Assembly: GCA_035610365.1 (NCBI GenBank)
Contig: CM069435.1
Coordinates: forward strand, 13,009,123-13,073,122
Source of the DNA: Aquatica leii
Taxonomy: Eukaryota > Arthropoda > Insecta > Coleoptera > Lampyridae
DNA length: 64,000 nt
Reading direction: 5' to 3'
Numbering within the stretch: position 1 is the stretch's first letter; every line of letters starts with the position of its first letter. Both the position numbers and the translations under genes were made by a program. Positions 22,436 to 33,655 of the stretch are shown here, one piece after another. The notes beneath the pieces are model-generated. The model searched no databases. It worked only from the letters and a program-made list of their open reading frames with translations, and had not been told where the DNA came from.

Positions 22436-23129
22436 TATATTGTAACATTTATAATTGTTTTTATTGATATTACATTGAGCACACATAGTTGTTATCATGT
22501 TTGCAAAATTGCACGTTAGTAGATACTTAGAATTCCAGTTTTGGAAAACAATATTTAATTTGTAAATTGTTTATTAAAGATAACCTTGCAAGTGTATGTA
22601 GATAGTTTAAATAAATAAATAATTGCAAAAGGCGTTGTCTATTAAATTACAGAAGATAGTTCATAGTTCAGGTTGTGAAATAATAGTTGTTGCTGAATAA
22701 AATTAAGCTAAACCCGATGCATTGTCAATTGCCATCGAGTGTGCAAAAAACCAGCGACTCATGGTTGAATTCGTTCAGGTTTTTAGTAGTGTGACGTAGA
22801 ATTGTTTTCAGTTACCTTTTAATAAAAGAGGTGATGAGCCCAGGTGCTTGCGATTAAGTGTATTCGTTATAAAAAAATTGACGAACATTTGTGACAAATA
22901 AACTTGGTGGTGCTAAGCACTCCCAATACCTAAATTACACAATAATTCCTAAATTTTTTCAAGTATCTCTGTTCCTCCTTATGTCCATCTATCGCTTGGT
23001 CGGTAGTTTTGATTCTAACGGATCTCTATGCAACTTGTGCAGTACGTTAACTTACCGACATACACATACCAACAAACAAACATTTTTTGAGGTTAAGTGT
23101 TGAATGTTTTCTTGTTTGGTTTTTATCAG
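22436..23129. other. No recognisable gene
   Basis: AT-rich flank between the mariner and the split hAT. A 70-codon open frame at 22891-23103 has no recognisable features. Confidence 0.4.
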
Positions 23130-23798
23130 TATTGAATATAAAGAAGTTTGGAGATATTAGAAAGTTTTTTAAGAGAAAAGACAATATTGTGGAGGCTGTG
23201 CCTGTGGATGTACAACAAAATGAGAATGATTTAGCTGGAACTGCAGATATGTAGAGAAAGTTATACTTGTAAAGCTGCTCTAATGCCGTTTCAGAACTTT
23301 TTTCAATCAAACGTTCAAAGGCTTCTGGCTCAAAATGCTCAAACCAACATCTATCAGGCTTAGGTACATTAGACACAAAACCTGTACTTCCTGTATTGGA
23401 TAAATATCCTTTAACAAGATACAACACCCAAAATAGGTCATTTTCTTCCAAGTACTTCGAAGATTGTGATTGGTTGGAGTACAGCATAAAGTGTAATGCG
23501 GTATTTTGTTATTGTTGCTAATTGTTTGGTAGCAAACCAGCCAAAACTACGAATGAAACCGAATCTGGTCTTAATAATTGTCAAAAATTGAAAAAAACGC
23601 TTCAAAAACATGTCACTGTGTGTCACTTGGAAAATGCACAAAAGTATTTTGCTTTTCAACAAACGTTATCCTGCCAAGGCAAAGGGACAGCTCGTCAAAC
23701 AAAGGAAACTTAAAAAAAAATTGTAAATTTTTTTGCCGACATAATATTTCTTCTTCGTAGTCTTATAATAAATATTTTAATTTGAGTACCTCAGATAT

Positions 23799-23892
23799 CA
23801 CTGGTCTGCATGAAAATCGGCCCTGATACCATTCTTGAAGATTCTTACGTGAGATAACCTCCTGAATCCAAAAATGAGCTCCGTTTTTACCC
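23799..23892. repeat. Left terminal inverted repeat of the CACTGG element
   Basis: Begins CACTGGTCTGCA, then CGGCCCTGA, and ends around CCGTTTTTACCC. It pairs imperfectly with 26054-26157. Confidence 0.8.
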
Positions 23893-24349
23893 ATCACCCA
23901 CTTATTTTGGGGGACCCAATTTTTATTTTATTTTTTGCATTTTTTTTTAGAATTTTAACTTATAGCCGTTAAACATCCTAAAGCAGGTAATAAAATTTAT
24001 ACCAAAGTATATGGCAAAAGTTTTGCTATAAAATGTATATAGAAACAACAATAAAATACAAATATATAAGAACAGTAAAAAAATATCAATAAACAGTTAG
24101 GAAGATTCACTGCACGACGCTGGCAATCTTAATACCACATGCAAGTTTGAACAGGAATTTTCGACAGGCTTGAACTTGCATTACTCTTCTCATTATAGTA
24201 TATTACATTGTTTGCTTAACTGCTTTGATCAGTACATCTATAGCTGTTGCAGAGTTAACTTGTCGACGTTTTAAACGTGCTGGATTTTGTGTTCATTTTT
24301 GTTCATTTGTGTAAAACAGTAAAACTACTTTTACTCCGGATTTTTTCAA

Positions 24350-26001
24350 GTGACTAAGTGTGATTTGTGGTTAATGTCTTCGCAACGAAAACCCCTTTCT
24401 CCGCTTGTTAAAACAGCTTATAAATTGTACTTTGATTGTCAAGTTGGCAACCAAGACAAGACTTGGGCTCCATCAGTTTGCTGTACGACTTGTTACAGTA
24501 GTTTGACCAAATGGCTCAAAGGTACCCGTAAATCAATGCCATTTGTTGTGCCCACGGTTTGGCGTGAAGTTCGCTGTCATCTTACAGATCGTTACTTTTG
24601 TATGACTTCCACCGTCGGGTTTTCGAGCAAAAGTAAGCATACAATTCAGTATCCCAATATTCCGTCAGCTCTAAGACCTGTTCCTCATAACGATACTTTG
24701 CCAATCCCAGAGCCCCCAAACACTTATACTTTAGAGCCGGAAATTAATTTAAAAGACTCTGAGCCACAACCTGGGACTTTTAATGATACGTTCAATGATG
24801 ATAAAGAGTATTCCGCAGATTTAGTTTCTCGCCAACCTCACCTCCTCACTCAATCGGAATTAAACGATCTTGTAAGGGATTTGCAGTTACCCAAGACTGA
24901 ATCTCAGCTCCTAGGATCGCGACTTCCACAGTGGAATCTCTTAGAAAAGGGAGTAAAAATATCTTCTTACAGGACCAGACAAGCAACCCTGAAATGTCTT
25001 TTCTCAGAAGATAAAGGTTTAGTGTTCTGCCCTAATGCAAATTTATTGATGACAGAGCTACAGATGCCATGTAACCCAGACAAATGGAGACTGTTTATAG
25101 ACTCATCAAAAACAAGCTTAAAAATTGTCCTGTTGGCAAATGGGAATGCCTTCCCATCAGTTCCAGTTGCATACTCTGTTGATATGAAGGAAACGTACGA
25201 AAACATCTTCAGAATCTTTGATAAAATTAGTTATTATGATTATAAGTGGAAATTTTGCGCTGACTTAAAAGTTGTTGCTCTACTCACGGGCCTGCAATCA
25301 AGATTCACAAAATATTGCTGCTTTCTTTGTAAATGGGATAGCCGAGCCCGAGATAAACATTACATCGTACGGAACTGGAACTAACCTCTGCGAGAAAATC
25401 TTATTCCTGGTCAGAAAAATGTCCCCACAATCCTTTGGTTCCGAAGGAAAATATTTACTTTCCGCCTTTACACATCAAACTTGGATTCATCAAGCAGTTT
25501 GTGAAAGCAGTGGACAAGACAGGTGGCGCATTTCAATTTTTGAAAACTAAATTTCCTCGTCTTAGCGAAGCTAAAATCAAAGAAGGCGTTTTTGTTGGTC
25601 CCCAGATTAGACAACTCTTCCAAGATTCGACGTTTATTGAACACCTAATTCGAAAAGAAAAACGAGCTTGGCTTGCATTTCAAAACGTTTGTAAGAACTT
25701 CCTGGGTAACCACAAAAGTGAAGATTATGTCGCTCACGTCGAGAAACTGCTTTTAGCGTACAAGGACATAAGATGTAACATGTCTCTTAAAGTTCACTTC
25801 CTTCACTCGCATCTGGACTTTTTCCCTGAAAATTTAGGAGCAGTCTCGGATGAACACGGGGAACGGTTCTATCAAGACATCGCTAAGCTGGAGAAGAGAT
25901 TTTCAGGGAAGTGGAATGCAAGCATGTTGGCGGAGTATTGCTGGTTATTGAAACGAGAGAGCTGTACCTCAGGGTATAAAAGGAAAGCAAGCACCAAGTA
26001 A
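24350..26001 (+). pseudogene. Transposase-like protein of unassigned family (two lesions)
   Basis: The frame from ATG 24350 is open for 344 codons. It has a Cys-rich N-terminus with CCTTCYSSLTKWLKGTRKS and the PTVWREVRCHLTDRYFC segment, then a Pro-rich linker. Next come SRQPHLLTQSELNDLVRDL, GSRLPQWNLL, WRLFIDSSKTSLKIVLLANG, CADLKVVALLTGLQ and CCFLCKWDSR. A TAA at 25382-25384 and a shift near 25425 separate it from the C-terminal part (25435-26001), with FVGPQIRQLF, SLKVHFLHSHLDFFPENLG and SDEHGERFYQDI. I recognise this as a multi-copy family common in arthropod genomes, usually left uncharacterised. Asp in FIDSS, Asp in CADLK and Glu in DEHGERF are possible DDE residues, which is my inference. 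Confidence 0.75.
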
Positions 26002-26053
26002 CGATAAATATCTTTTTATTTACTACTGTTTATAGCTAATGAGAGAAAGTGAT

Positions 26054-26157
26054 GGAAGAAAACGGAAGACATATTTGGATTCAGGACGTCATTTTACACA
26101 AAAATCACCCGGAATAGTGTCAGGGCTCGATAAAAAATATTTTTTTGCAGACCAGTG
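26054..26157. repeat. Right terminal inverted repeat of the CACTGG element
   Basis: Ends TGCAGACCAGTG, the exact complement of the left 12 bases. The inner part shares the TTTGGATTCAGG and TCAGGGC blocks. Confidence 0.8.
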
Positions 26158-28929
26158 TATTCCAAATGAGATAATTGTTAACTGCTCTAATTTGATACAG
26201 AAAAAAAATCGTATGTGATGTCAGAGGTTGTGGAATGTTTAGCATTATGGTTCATGAAACAAGAAGTTTAAACAAGAGCAGTTATCTTTATGCGTTAGAT
26301 AGATAAAAACCAATCTGGAAATTTAAGAAGACTCTCTTCGTTTTTTTGAATACTTTAACAAACGAGACGCCACAAGCCTATGAGATCTTATGATTGAGAA
26401 TATTAAAAAACTTGGACTTAACAACATACCAATTGTAGAGTCATAGGATGGAGCAAGAGTAATGTTGGGAAGGATAGGAAGAGTACAAGCGAAACTGAGA
26501 GAAATTTATCCTGAAGATTGCAGAGCAGCAAATTGTGAAGAAATGAAGAAGAATTATACCTCTATTATTTAATTATTGGAAGAGGAAGTTTCACAGAATA
26601 CAAATAAAAATGCTGTCAAAGCTACTGGGCTTTTGAATTGCATCACAACAATAAAATTCTTGTCACATTTATATGTTTTGACAGGTGTATTGAAATTCAT
26701 CAATATTTTGAGCAAGAAGCTTTAAAATAAGGAAGGAACTTTGGCAGAATCTTCAAATGTCATTAACGCTGTGATAAAAACTTTTGAGGAAAAGAGGAGT
26801 GACAGTCTTTTCGTCTCTATGGAAAGAAATTGAAGTTACTGCTACAAGCAATAGCAATAATATAGAATCTACTAGAAATTCAAAAAGAAAAAGAACTGAG
26901 TCAAAGTTGTTAAAAGATTTTGCTGTTGTGTCCACAATAGGATCAAGCACAAGTGATCTTGTCTTTCTCACTGATGATAATAGTAAGTAGGATGCCGAGT
27001 CTCTGACGCTCAAAGACACGTTCCATTAATATCTATTACCGTATTTTTGACTTAAATTTCGGGCAAGAACTTAAGCACACCCAATCTTGGGGACCTAACT
27101 GCGCCGATTAAACAATGGCCGCGACACCGTAACAAACTGACGATAATGTTCGTTGTACGGCAACCATTAGAAAATTAGTAAACGAAGAACAGTGGGAAAC
27201 GTGGAAGTGGTAGTTTGAAATTGAATTGAAAAATGACGCCAAATTTGGGATACTCTAATTTCATTATAGGAGCGATCCCCACTTCACCGCTTTTATTCGA
27301 TTTCTTTTACGAGACTACGTAAGGTGACGTCACTTCCGTTACAAAACACACTTCACTATTATCAAATCTGTTCGGTGACCTTTGCGATGAATTACGCAAA
27401 ACTAATCCGAATGCAAATCTGCTCTTATCGCATCGTCGAATTTTTAAAACGGAGTATCAGTATTGTCGGTCAACTTGATATCGTGTTCCGGAAACTGAAC
27501 AAACAACGGAACTGCTTATTGAGAACTTGCGTTCGATTGAGAATTCGTTGACAACACATGGACACTCGCAGACAATCAGCTTTTCTATGCAAAATTTAAA
27601 CTAGACGTAAAACAAAACGAATTTAGGTCGTCAAAAGATATAAACAAACTAAAGAAAAAAAAATGAAACCAGTTTGTGTTTACATTGTAAAAAAGTAAGA
27701 CATCTTATTGCAAACTGCCAAAAACGAATCGCAGCGGAAGTAAAAATAAATCCGATACAAGTTCAAAGAGAAACAACAAGGCAGGAACGTTTCTTACCAC
27801 TGGTCTGGTAGTCAATTCTTGGATATCAGTTTCCGGTAGTACACATTACATATCTGCAAATAAACAATATTTCGCTACATTTGAAAAATTTCCAATTCTG
27901 CAACGTGTTCAGACAGCAGGAAATAAATTTCTGCTCGGATTGGCATCCGGCAGTGTTAATGTTGTGTATAAACAACAAATGGTCGCCCGCTTCGTTAAAT
28001 GACCTTTGGTACATTCCAGATGCTCATCAACTTTTCTCCGTTCGTTAAACCGCTGAGCATGACGGTAAATCGTTACGTAAACATACCAAAGAGGTTTCGA
28101 TCAAAATTCGATAATAAAGCAGTCTTTAGGCACTTCATCGGTAATGTAAACAACAAGAATGGTTACAGAATATGAGTATCATCTCAACATCGCATATTTA
28201 AATCGCGAAACAGATATTTTTACCCGGAAAAATTATACAGAACAAACGATTTGATTGAATTTGATGCAAACACATCGATGAAGAAATAGAAAAAGAACAT
28301 GAGTTAAAAAATCAATTACCCTTGAGTAGTCATCCGGAAACAGATGAATGTAATTTAAAACCTCAAGATGAAGTACAGAATAAACTTCCGGTTCGCACAA
28401 TTAATCCGCCAGCTAAATTTGATGAGTATGAAGTAGGCTATCAATCCCATCGTTCCCAAGCAAATAGAGCTGTTTACGTAGAACTTGCTCCGATCAATTT
28501 CAGCGATGCTATCAAAACTCACGATTTAGACAAATAGTTGTGTGCTATGAATGAAAAAATGAACGCTTTTGACAAAAATTAAACTTGAGATCTAGTATCT
28601 TTACCGAAAGGTAAGCGTGTTGTAAATAACCTTTCCCGTGGGTTGAGCTACCTATCGGGCGCGTCTCCAGGTGGTGGATAGGCGAGTAAATAGGATGTAA
28701 CGGTACGCAGCTTGATCAGCTGACCCGGGAAAGCCCGGTTTACCTTGGCAGGTGTTGGAGTCGCGGCCTAAAATCCGTATGTACTCCAATACTACTGTCA
28801 CGCGAACCAGTTTTCCCAGCTCAAGCTGTAATGTCGTGGCAAGAGCCAACACTGGGATAACGATGCCTACCGCTGTTCTGCTGACTTTGATTAGCAAGCA
28901 CGGCAGCCAAACCCAAACCTCTTGCTGCT

Positions 28930-29454
28930 GTGGACATGTCTCACGAGCAAGCGGTGTTAGGGGGTCTTGGCTTAATTGTCCGGACCAAGAGGAGACAATC
29001 TCATCAAAAACCTAAATCTAAGGTGGAGAGGACCAGGCCGAAAGATGCGTGGATAGAAGACCAGTCGTCACTGGTTCCAACCTCGGGGCACCAGGTGGAC
29101 CCCGTTGTATATAGCCTTCCGTGCGTATCGAGGCACTGCGGACGGCGACCTTCTTTCCTCGGCACTTGTGGGAACATATATGAAACCATCGACCCAAAAT
29201 TTAAAATTAAAAAAAAAGACGGGGACTCTGAGCAGAACCCAAAAATAACGGCTGACGTTGAGCGCGAACCCGAAAAGCCCAAAAAGCTTTCGGGGGCGGC
29301 AAGGCAAAAGCTTAAAAAACAAAGAGAATCGGGAGCGCAGGCAACCGGTTCCACTTCAATGGCGGGGACGCGAGAGCGAGACCTATACAAGAAGCAAAGG
29401 CGGGCACGTCAGAAACGCAACAGCGACACCAGACGGCGCACGCTTCAACATTGA
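28930..29454 (+). pseudogene. LINE ORF1 (copy 1)
   Basis: A 174-codon open frame beginning MDMSHEQAVLGGLGL. The second half is highly basic: EKPKKLSGAARQKLKKQRES, then KKQRRARQKRNSD. The SGAARQKLKK run is a signature of ORF1 in this LINE group. The zinc-knuckle end normally found in ORF1 was not seen. The frame appears to end early where the internal deletion joins it to ORF2, so it is probably truncated. Confidence 0.6.
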
Positions 29455-32172
29455 ATCAGACAGGGAACTCGTAATGGCATACAAAAACCCGAGAAAAACC
29501 GACTGGGATTTGTTCAACGAAACTTTAGCAGGACAAATCAGGGACTGTCCACTGTTAATTCATTAAAATCCGCATTTGAAGCAAGCTGCCCAAAAACTGT
29601 CAAACGAACCCCAAACAAGATAACTTGGTGGAACAGGGAGCTTGACGAAGCAAGGGCACGCACCAGAAGGCTATTTAATACAGCCAAAAAAAGCGGAGAC
29701 TGGTATAAATACAAAACCAGTCTCACAACATACAACAATGCCATAAAAAAGGCAAAAAGAGACTCATGGAGAAGGTACTGTAGGGACGTAGAAAACGAAC
29801 CTACAAGTTCTCGACTCCAAAAGGCTCTGAGCAAAGGCCGCACTGGAAACATTGGTTCTTTGCTGACCGAAAACGAAAAGTTTACAGACTCGGCTAAAGG
29901 TACCTTGCAAGAACTACTGCAAAAATACTTCCCGGGTTCGTCGTTAACTATAGTTCCTAAGCATCAGGACCTAGAGATACCAAACAGACGGGCACCCAAA
30001 AGGAACTGAGACTTAACGAGAAAAATAATCAATCCTGAAAACCTAGAATGGGGAATCAATACGTTTAAACCCTTTCAGTCTCCAGGAGCCGATGGAATTT
30101 ATCCCATCATGCTGCAAAAAGGATTCGCTGCTCTTCAAAACGCAGTATGTGAAATTCTCAGAGCCAGGTTAGCACTTTCGCACATACCAAACAGCTGGCG
30201 GATTGTCAAGGTGGTATTTATACCAAAGCCAGGGAGATCTACGTATGCCCAGGCAAAATCCTACAGACCGAACAGCTTAAATTCTTTCATCTTAAAACTA
30301 CTTGAAAAAGTAGTCGACAGGTATATACGGGACGGGGCACTAAAAACCTCGCCTCTGCACCGAAACCAGTATGCTTGCCAATCTGGAAAATCTTGCGAGC
30401 TAGCAATTCACCAACTAGTAAGCAGATGCGAAAATGCAATCCAATACAATGATATTGCATTGGGTGCTTTTCTAGATATTGAAGGAGCATTTGACAACAC
30501 TACCTTCACCTCAATTGCAAACGACAATAGAGAAAAAAAGAATCACACCTCTAGTCCGAAACTGGGTCAACTCAATGCTCAGGAATCGGACGGTAACAGC
30601 TACTTTGTACGGTAGCACTGTGGGAGCCAAAGTGGCTGGCGGATGCCCACAAGGCGGGGTGCTATCACCTCTACTGTGGTGTCTCGTCATGGACGGCCTA
30701 GTACAAGAACTACAAGACGGCGGGGTATTTGCTTTAGGATACGCCGACGATCTCACCATCATCACAAACGGCAAGTTTAGGGCAACTGTATCGAACATAA
30801 TGCAAAGTGCACTAAACACCGACAAAAAAAGGGTGAAAAAAAGAAGGACTATCAGTGAACCCAACTAAAACGGCAATTGTTCCGTTTACCAAACGACGGA
30901 AAATGGATGACATAAAACTACCTACGATGTACGGAGTTACGCTCTCGATGACAAAAGAAGTCAAATATCTGGGACTTGCTCTTCTTAATACAACCAAACG
31001 GATGGTCGGGCATAAATGGGGATTAAAACCTACAATGACCAAATGGTTATATACTGTGGTAACAACACCCATCATCACATACGGCGCGTTTGTATGGAGT
31101 GAGAGAACTAAACTGAAAAGCACAGCTGCTAGCTTAGCAAAGTACAGAGAAAGGCATGCCTACTGATAACAGGAGCGATGAAAACCACGGCCACAGCAGC
31201 CATGGAAGCACTACTTTCACTTCCACTATTACACCTCGTGGTAATGATGGAAGCAAGACAAGCAGGCTGCACATTAATGAACACGCGTCAATCACCGGGA
31301 AAAACAAACCAGGCATATACAACGTGCTACGTGAAGAAACGATTTTAACTATGAGATAAAGGAACTATCTGGTACACAGATGGAGCAAAAAATCGCAAAG
31401 GTACCGGAGCAGGAGTATATGGAGGCAAGCACCATGGGAAGCAATTTTCGCTGACTTTGGGTGAATATGCATCCGCTTTCCAAGCTGAACTTGCTGCTAT
31501 TGACTGGTGCGTCAGGAACATTATCGACTCGAAATCATACACAAATGGGCCGATATCGATCATGTCTGACAGCCAAGCAGCACTACTGGCGCTAAAATCA
31601 CCAGTAATAAAGTCCAAACTGATTATGGCATGCATAAGTAGTCTGGAAACATTGGCAACTTGCCAACCAGTGCAGCTCATCTGGATACCAAAAGACCAGA
31701 AGGTAAAAGGTAACTTAATGGCGGACGCAGTAGCAAAAAAGGGCACAACAGGGACATATATCAGACCTGAACCTGAATTCGTAGCAAACTAGCAGCGGAA
31801 CATAAAAAATTATGGAAAAACTCTTGGAGGATGAGGCACACAAAACTCTTCCTTACAGAGCCACAATTAAACACTGAAATTACACTATCAAGCATGAGTC
31901 GACAAAAATTAAGGAAACTCACGTGACTAATTGCAGGGCACTGTGGCCTTAACAAACATGTGCATCAAATGGGACTGCAAATCAGCCCTCTATGCCGCGG
32001 ATGCTTGGAGGACGACGAGACTCGGCAGCATCTGCTGTGCAAATGCGGAGCGTATCAAATGCAACGCACAACGATTCTCGGAAAACCAAAGCTGACCAAT
32101 GATGAGTTGAAAAAAGCCCCTTGGAATAAACTTCTGAACTTCATTGACGAAACAGAACTGATAAGGGAGTAA
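29440..32172 (+). pseudogene. LINE ORF2: reverse transcriptase, RNase H, Cys/His tail (copy 1)
   Basis: It begins just after the lost endonuclease (FNIESDRELVMAYKNP). The RT spans about 30060-30890 with PFQSPGADGIYPIM, FLDIEGAFDNTTF (first catalytic Asp), the CPQGGVLSPLLWCLV motif and YADDLTII (catalytic AspAsp) near 30740. RNase H at 31360-31780 keeps the Asp, Glu, Asp, Asp set (TDGAKN, FQAELAAI, MSDSQAALLAL, LMADAVAK). The tail at 31990-32172 has CRGCLEDDETRQHLLCKC. Frameshifts occur near 29560, 30520, 30850, 31140 and 31790, and there are stops, for example at 30007. The copy is dead but well preserved. Confidence 0.88.
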
Positions 32173-32906
32173 AAAATTAGAGGTGCACAAAAGGACCAAG
32201 AAGACCGCAGTCCAAGGACGCTAGACGAACCACCTCTTAAAATAAAATATAAAAAAATAACCTTTGGGTGCTTTTTGTGTGAAATACAAAACGAACGCTT
32301 CGATAGATCGCTATAGTGCTCGTTTGGTTATTCGTGGGATATTTTAACGTACAGGAGTTGACTATGATGAGACTTTTAGTTCGGTTTCTCGTTAGGACGC
32401 GATTCGTACCTTAATCGCAGTCGCAGTCAAAAAATAATTAATGATTACCCAATTTGACTTAAAAATAGCGTTCTTGTATGGAAACATAAATGCAGAGATT
32501 TACATGACACAGCCGGAAAGTTTCGATGATGAATCAGGTCGTGTTTGTCGTTTAAGTAAATCTTTATACGATCTGAAACAATCTCCTCGGTGTTGTAACA
32601 ATAAATTGCACTTTTTTAAGGAAGGAACTGGTTTTGTTCGTTCGACAACAGATCCGCGCATTTACATTCGGAAATTATTGATAGCAATTTACGTCGACGA
32701 TGGTCTCATCGCGAGTTCAACACAAGATGCAGTCAACTCGTATTTGAAATTACTCCAAGTAGAATTTAAGATAACAGTAGGTTCTGTGGATTCATATTTA
32801 GGTATGCAAATTGAACAACGACAATCCTGATTGTTCGTTTCAGAAAAAACTTGTTTTTTTGCCTCAAACTTCAAAGCATGAATTAAAGCGTCATCCAGCG
32901 TTTGGT

Positions 32907-33368
32907 TGGTTTCGCAGGTGTTTGCCGCATGTGTAGGATCTCGAAAAAAAGTCTTCTGTTTTTTTTTTAGTTTTAAACGTAGGCCTGATAGAGTTATACT
33001 CGTCCCATGAAGGTATTTATCGATATTAATCCCTCATTATTCTTTATTGAATAGATACATGTGGTCAAAACGTGGCGGAACGGCTATCAAATTAAGAAGA
33101 AATTACAAAAGAATTCTAACAAATCTGATGTAAATATCTTACCCTGTGACGAATAAATTATTTTAAAAACGTAATTTGATTTCCATTACAGAGGATGTCA
33201 TTCAAAAATTTTCTTTAAGCGAAACAGGCCATTTTATGCAGTTGTCAGCTTAACGACTTCGTCGTAAAATGACAGTTACAAGAAAAGATCGGCAAAGGGC
33301 GTCAAAACCGGAATCTAATTTTAATTCGATATACAGGGTATTACGTTATGAAAATTTTGCACGTAACA
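32907..33368 (-). repeat. ~470-bp repeat, left inverted copy (possible solo LTR)
   Basis: The reverse complement matches 39938-40416 along its whole length, about 80% by eye. Read on the minus strand it starts TGTTACGTGCAAAATTTT and ends GCGAAACCA. These TG and CA ends suggest an LTR. No target duplication was found at either copy, and no element body links to it. Confidence 0.65.
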
Positions 33369-33479
33369 AGATATAATTACACTCTATAAACAAAAATTTA
33401 TTTACAAACAAAAGTATTTACACGACTTAATTTATGTATGATTAATATAACTACTTTTAACTAATGCTAATAAAATAAA

Positions 33480-33655
33480 AAATCGTCTGCCTCAAGGATT
33501 CTGAAGGAGGGAAGAAATCGCTACCATAACCTGACACCAAAACAAACTCGATAGTCAGGCAGGGCAGGAACGACAAAGATGCCGAGCCATGAGGGAGGCC
33601 TATGTTCAGCAGTGGACAACTAGGGCTGATTGATGATGATGATGATGATGAAAAA
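33480..33655 (+). mobile_element. LINE 3' end with (GAT)n tail
   Basis: The sequence GCCTATGTTCAGCAGTGGAC, followed shortly by a (GAT)n run at 33627-33650, is the common 3' end of an insect LINE, where the last codons encode AYVQQWT. The preceding 130 bases have the expected GC-rich character. Only the extreme 3' end remains, and the clade (RTE-like) is uncertain. Confidence 0.6.

Larger units (their letters stand above)
23799..26157 (+). mobile_element. Unclassified TIR transposon (CACTGGTCTGCA ends) with arthropod-wide DDE-like protein
   Basis: Both ends read CACTGGTCTGCA inward. The imperfect inverted repeats continue for about 95-105 bases (23799-23892 and 26054-26157), sharing CCCTGA and CCTGAATCCAAA blocks. 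TAT lies immediately outside both ends (23796-23798, 26158-26160), suggesting a 3-bp duplication. The ends and duplication length resemble the CACTA group, but the protein does not look like a CACTA Tnp2 transposase. The one large gene fills most of the interior in the plus direction. The element interrupts a hAT, so it arrived later. Confidence 0.8.
23130..27005 (+). mobile_element. hAT transposon (TTF-finger type), split by the CACTGG element
   Basis: On the plus strand, 23130-23252 reads KKFGDIRKFFKRKDN, a typical hAT N-terminus. From about 23385 comes LDKYPLTRYNTQNRSFSSKYFEDC-type sequence and DWLEYSIKCNAVFCYCC, a TTF-type zinc finger, ending with KKTLQKHVTVCHLENAQKY. After the insertion at 23799-26157 the hAT resumes. 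GARVMLGRIGRVQAKLREIYP near 26450 corresponds to the conserved GASVMSG-type motif, and FLSHLYVLTGVLKFINIL near 26655 follows. Many stops and frame changes are present and the dimerisation domain is not seen. Confidence 0.65.
28635..32254 (+). mobile_element. RNase-H-bearing LINE (I/LOA-like group), copy 1, 11-bp target duplication
   Basis: The element is flanked by AAATAACCTTT at 28624-28634 and 32255-32265, and the copia reading resumes exactly after the second copy. Its sequence is far more GC-rich than its surroundings. It has a roughly 300-base 5' UTR, ORF1 and an ORF2 with RT, RNase H and a C-terminal Cys/His cluster. It ends with an A-rich tail (AAAATATAAAAAAA). The endonuclease domain is missing by internal deletion, which explains the 3.6-kb length. 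The second copy at 55446-58070 keeps the end of that domain. The clade call rests on the RNase H and the CPQGGVLSPLLW-type RT. Confidence 0.9.
27130..32870 (+). mobile_element. Copia (Ty1/copia) fossil, split by a LINE
   Basis: Pieces in copia order: a gag-like start (NEEQWETWKW near 27190), a zinc-knuckle (CLHCKKVRHLIANC near 27680), the protease region (WISVSGSTHYISANKQYF near 27815) and a post-protease segment. The beginning of the reverse transcriptase follows (THDLDK to 28634). After the LINE, the reverse transcriptase core continues (FDLKIAFLYGNINAEIYM, then AIYVDDGLIASS) to about 32870. Integrase and both LTRs were not found. The fossil is old, with ten or more breaks and large parts gone. 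Confidence 0.85.

Noticed and set aside
23047-23487. 146-codon minus-strand open frame
   Set aside because: The plus strand of the same stretch encodes the hAT N-terminus and TTF finger with recognisable motifs, so the minus frame is a shadow.
28752-29015. Open frames in the LINE 5' region as separate genes
   Set aside because: They lie in the GC-rich 5' UTR and ORF1 of the LINE and overlap ORF1 in another frame. Overlapping frames are expected in GC-rich sequence.
33627-33650. (GAT)n run as an independent microsatellite
   Set aside because: It directly follows a LINE 3' end and is best read as that element's simple-repeat tail.
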